NCBI GenBank assembly: GCA_030040475.1
Contig: JASHTQ010000277.1
Span: 1 to 7,081 of the forward strand
Direction: 5' to 3'
Length of the DNA stretch: 7,081 nt
Origin: Streptosporangiaceae bacterium
GTDB lineage: Bacteria > Actinomycetota > Actinomycetes > Streptosporangiales > Streptosporangiaceae
The notes under the pieces are model-generated. The model had not been told where the DNA came from, ran no database searches, and saw only the letters and a list, made by a program, of their open reading frames with translations. The position numbers and the translations under genes are program-made. Shown here one piece after another: positions 6,165-7,081 of this stretch. Positions within the stretch are counted from its first letter, which is position 1; the number at the start of each line of letters is the position of its first letter.

Positions 6165-7081
6165 GTGCCGTCGCCCAGCCTGCTGCCGAGCGTCGACCTG
6201 CGCCCGACCTCGCGGATGCAGCTGCCGACCAAGAGCCTGCGGATCGGCAGGGTCCCCGACAACGACGTCGTCCTGCCCGACCTCGACGTGTCCCGCCATC
6301 ACGCCGAACTGCGCAGGCTGCCCATCGGCGGCTACCAGATCGTCGACCTCGGCAGCCACAACGGCACCTACGTCAACGGCCGCCGGGTCAACTCCGCGAC
6401 GCTGACCGAACAGGACATCGTCAGCATCGGGCACTCGACGTTCCGCCTGGCCGGCGGCGAGCTGCGGCAGTTCGTCGACGACGGCCTGGTCAGCTTCGCG
6501 GCCCAGGACCTGGTCGTCCGGGTCGGCGGCGGCAAGGTGCTGCTCGACCACGTGACGTTCCCGATCCCGGAGAAGTGCCTGGTCGGCGTCATCGGGCCCA
6601 GCGGCGCCGGCAAGTCGACGCTGCTCGGCGCGCTGACCGGGACACGTCCCGCCGACACCGGCACCGTGCTGTACGACAACCGGGACCTCTACCAGGACTA
6701 CGCCGAGCTGCGCTACCGCATCGGCCTGGTCCCGCAGGAGAGCGTCCTGCACACCCAGCTGACCGCCCGCCGCGCGCTGCAATACTCCGCCGAGCTCCGG
6801 TTCCCCGCCGACACCGGTGCCGCCGAGCGGGACCTACGGGTCGACGAGGTGATGGCCGAGCTCGGCCTGACCAAGAGTGCGAACACCCGTGCCGACCGCC
6901 TTTCCGGTGGCCAGCTGAAGCGGGTCAACGTCGCGCAGGAGCTGCTGACCAGGCCGTCCCTGCTGTTCCTCGACGAGCCGACCTCCGGCCTTGACCCCGG
7001 CCTCGACAAGTCGGTCATGGAGCAGATGAAGGACCTGGCCCACGACGGCCGCACGGTCATCGTGGTCACGCACAGCGTCGA
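6059..7081 (+). repeat. Right arm of the large inverted repeat (N-terminal half of FHA-ABC copy 2)
   Basis: Mirror image of 5006-6028 (coordinate sum 12087). It begins in proline codons shared by both copies (CCG CCG followed by GGC or AGC) and runs to the window edge. The differences fall mainly at third codon positions within the FHA and ATPase domains, and are mixed in the linker. Confidence 0.9.
6165..7081 (+). CDS. FHA-domain ABCG-type half exporter, copy 2, partial (C-terminus beyond right edge)
   Basis: A near-duplicate of the 3868-5976 gene on the opposite strand, open to the window end. The FHA domain is intact (IGRVPDNDVVLPD, SRHHAE, GSHNGTYVNG), as are Walker A GPSGAGKST, LSGGQ, Walker B LLFLDE and the H-loop THS. 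The membrane half is not in the window. From TSRMQ to the edge I count 11 amino-acid differences from copy 1 in about 291 residues, including AKSLL to EKCLV just before Walker A, DQR to DLR and TKHAN to TKSAN. Most of the roughly 51 nucleotide differences are silent, which suggests that both copies were kept under selection. GTG 6165 is the first ATG/GTG/TTG in frame after a stop at 5712-5714; ATG 6216 is the alternative. However, homology to copy 1 continues upstream to about 6059 with the frame open, so the original N-terminus may have been lost. It could pair with copy 1 as a heterodimer (inference). Confidence 0.85.
   Translation, partial: MPSPSLLPSVDLRPTSRMQLPTKSLRIGRVPDNDVVLPDLDVSRHHAELRRLPIGGYQIVDLGSHNGTYVNGRRVNSATLTEQDIVSIGHSTFRLAGGELRQFVDDGLVSFAAQDLVVRVGGGKVLLDHVTFPIPEKCLVGVIGPSGAGKSTLLGALTGTRPADTGTVLYDNRDLYQDYAELRYRIGLVPQESVLHTQLTARRALQYSAELRFPADTGAAERDLRVDEVMAELGLTKSANTRADRLSGGQLKRVNVAQELLTRPSLLFLDEPTSGLDPGLDKSVMEQMKDLAHDGRTVIVVTHSV

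Noticed and set aside
5006..7081. Simple fold-back (palindromic) artefact of a single molecule
   Set aside because: The arms differ at about 7% of positions, mostly silent codon changes in the FHA and ATPase region, so they are not copies of one molecule. A chimera between two paralogues remains possible and is kept as an alternative.
5006..7081. Insertion-sequence terminal inverted repeats or a composite transposon
   Set aside because: The repeated DNA is an ordinary exporter gene with no transposase, and no short terminal repeat or target-site duplication is visible.

Overview
The window is very GC-rich (about 70% by eye), with GTG starts, stop/start overlaps (TGATG), little Shine-Dalgarno sequence and GC-biased third codon positions. 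Together with the families present (Rv1747-type FHA-ABC exporter, PtpB-like tyrosine phosphatase, MurL) this points to a high-GC actinomycete. The species cannot be told from the sequence.

Layout. Positions 1-2980 hold a tightly packed minus-strand operon read from right to left: an M19 (renal-type) dipeptidase, a PgeF/YfiH-family 'laccase-domain' protein, and the first 298 codons of a MurL-type UDP-MurNAc-L-Ala-L-Glu epimerase that runs off the left edge. Each junction is a TGATG one-base overlap, so the genes are probably translationally coupled. All three families can be tied to the first two residues of the peptidoglycan stem peptide: MurL makes the D-Glu at position 2, PgeF is known to correct errors at position 1, and M19 enzymes cleave L,D-dipeptides. 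I infer a precursor-making or quality-control operon. Positions 2981-3095 are a short divergent promoter region. A plus-strand PtpB-like tyrosine/dual-specificity phosphatase follows (3096-3926). It runs tail-to-tail into, and overlaps by 59 bp, a minus-strand gene (3868-5976) for an ABCG-type half exporter with an N-terminal FHA phosphothreonine-binding domain.

The most unusual part is the right end. From about 6059 to the window edge the plus strand carries a second copy of the FHA-ABC gene, head to head with the first. The two form an inverted repeat of at least 1,023 bp per arm around a spacer of only about 30 bp. By my hand alignment the arms have no indels and are about 93% identical in nucleotides (about 94% across FHA plus ATPase, where most differences are synonymous). 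They are therefore true diverged paralogues or alleles, not a simple fold-back of one molecule. Homology and open frame both continue upstream of any usable start codon into a proline-rich linker and then stop abruptly at the centre. Either two genes were cut inside their linker by a real rearrangement, or the join is an assembly or amplification artefact.

I saw no tRNA, rRNA, CRISPR array, transposase or convincing factor-independent terminator.
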